Assembly: GCA_023667395.1 (NCBI GenBank)
Contig: JAMPAC010000001.1
Location: forward strand, 769,287-808,069
DNA length: 38,783 bases
Source of the DNA: Blautia sp.
Lineage (GTDB): Bacteria; Bacillota; Clostridia; Lachnospirales; Lachnospiraceae
Direction of reading: 5' to 3'
Under the pieces are notes generated by a model that worked only from the letters and a program-made list of their open reading frames with translations, ran no database searches and was not told where the DNA came from. The translations under genes were made by a program, and so were the position numbers. The stretch's first letter is position 1. The number at the start of each line of letters is the position of its first letter. This document shows, in pieces, positions 38,589 to 38,783 of this stretch.

Positions 38589-38732
38589 ACATAAATTTTC
38601 AGATTTCTTTATTTTAAAATGCAATTTCTGCAAGCATAAAGTCACTTTACCAGTCGTATAACATACGTTATTATATTTTACATACCCCACATAATATAAA
38701 GAAATATCCTCCCACGCCAGTCTGCAGCCCCC

Positions 38733-38783
38733 CTACTGCCTTTCTTTCAGATAAAGCCCCACCCTGTTCTGAATGGCATCCAC
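38733..38783 (-). CDS. C-terminal end of a gene cut by the window edge
   Basis: The last 16 codons of a minus-strand reading frame, VDAIQNRVGLYLKERQ, ending in TAG at 38733. The amphipathic helix ending in basic residues looks like a normal protein C-terminus, but it is too short to name. No clear terminator follows before the AT-rich spacer. Confidence 0.4.
   Translation of the reverse strand: MDAIQNRVGLYLKERQ

Noticed and set aside
1-38783. CRISPR array, rRNA or tRNA genes
   Set aside because: No regularly spaced repeats, rRNA stretches or tRNA-like GGTTCGAATCC arms were found on either strand.

Overview
The window looks like a chromosomal segment from a gut-type Clostridia, most likely Lachnospiraceae. 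This rests on the gene families present (DUF1015, DUF1292, DUF5662, holin-like mini-toxins, YajC after tgt, ilv/leu and ser genes), strong GGAGG ribosome sites and sigma-A promoters with 17-base spacers. No rRNA, tRNA or CRISPR array was found. Most genes lie on the minus strand.

Layout. 1-2.7 kb: an ECF-type sigma factor, a membrane protein and the start of an ABC ATPase, then a small MscS channel. 2.9-6.7 kb: glycogen branching enzyme with an odd Lys/Ala-rich tail, and a DUF1015 protein. 6.8-7.5 kb: scar with a tyrosine-recombinase tail and a type I toxin-antitoxin locus. 7.5-10.5 kb: serA, a two-helix mini-protein and serC. 10.5-13.2 kb: decay zone with a broken AbrB-PIN pair, a 5'-truncated acetyltransferase, a second type I locus and a broken MobV mobilisation gene. 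13.2-19.3 kb: leuB-ilvD-ilvB plus an L,D-transpeptidase. 19.4-25.3 kb: third type I locus, then a five-gene coupled operon encoding a WYL-type HTH regulator lacking its WYL domain, a 145-residue protein, a HerA/FtsK-like ATPase, a PD-(D/E)XK nuclease and a 128-residue protein. 25.4-28.6 kb: a shortened permease, yajC, tgt and a VanY-like peptidase. 28.8-31.6 kb: aroC, a beta-propeller lactonase-like protein and a Cys-rich mini-protein. 31.7-34.5 kb: DUF5662 and a GlgX-like protein that has lost its catalytic motifs, divergent from a DUF1292 gene. 34.5-38.8 kb: a UvrD/PcrA-like helicase, gltX, a possible orphan toxin-tail/immunity pair and the last codons of another gene.

The best candidates for something new are: (1) the HerA ATPase-nuclease operon, most simply a phage-defence or DNA-processing system, alternatively a translocase with a nuclease effector; (2) the GlgX-like pseudoenzyme coupled to DUF5662; (3) three convergent toxin/antisense-RNA loci with Fst-like architecture, each beside a mobile-element scar or accessory island; (4) a family of intergenic repeats placed between stop codons and ribosome sites of minus-strand operons. 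Function calls come from motif reading only; no database search was possible.
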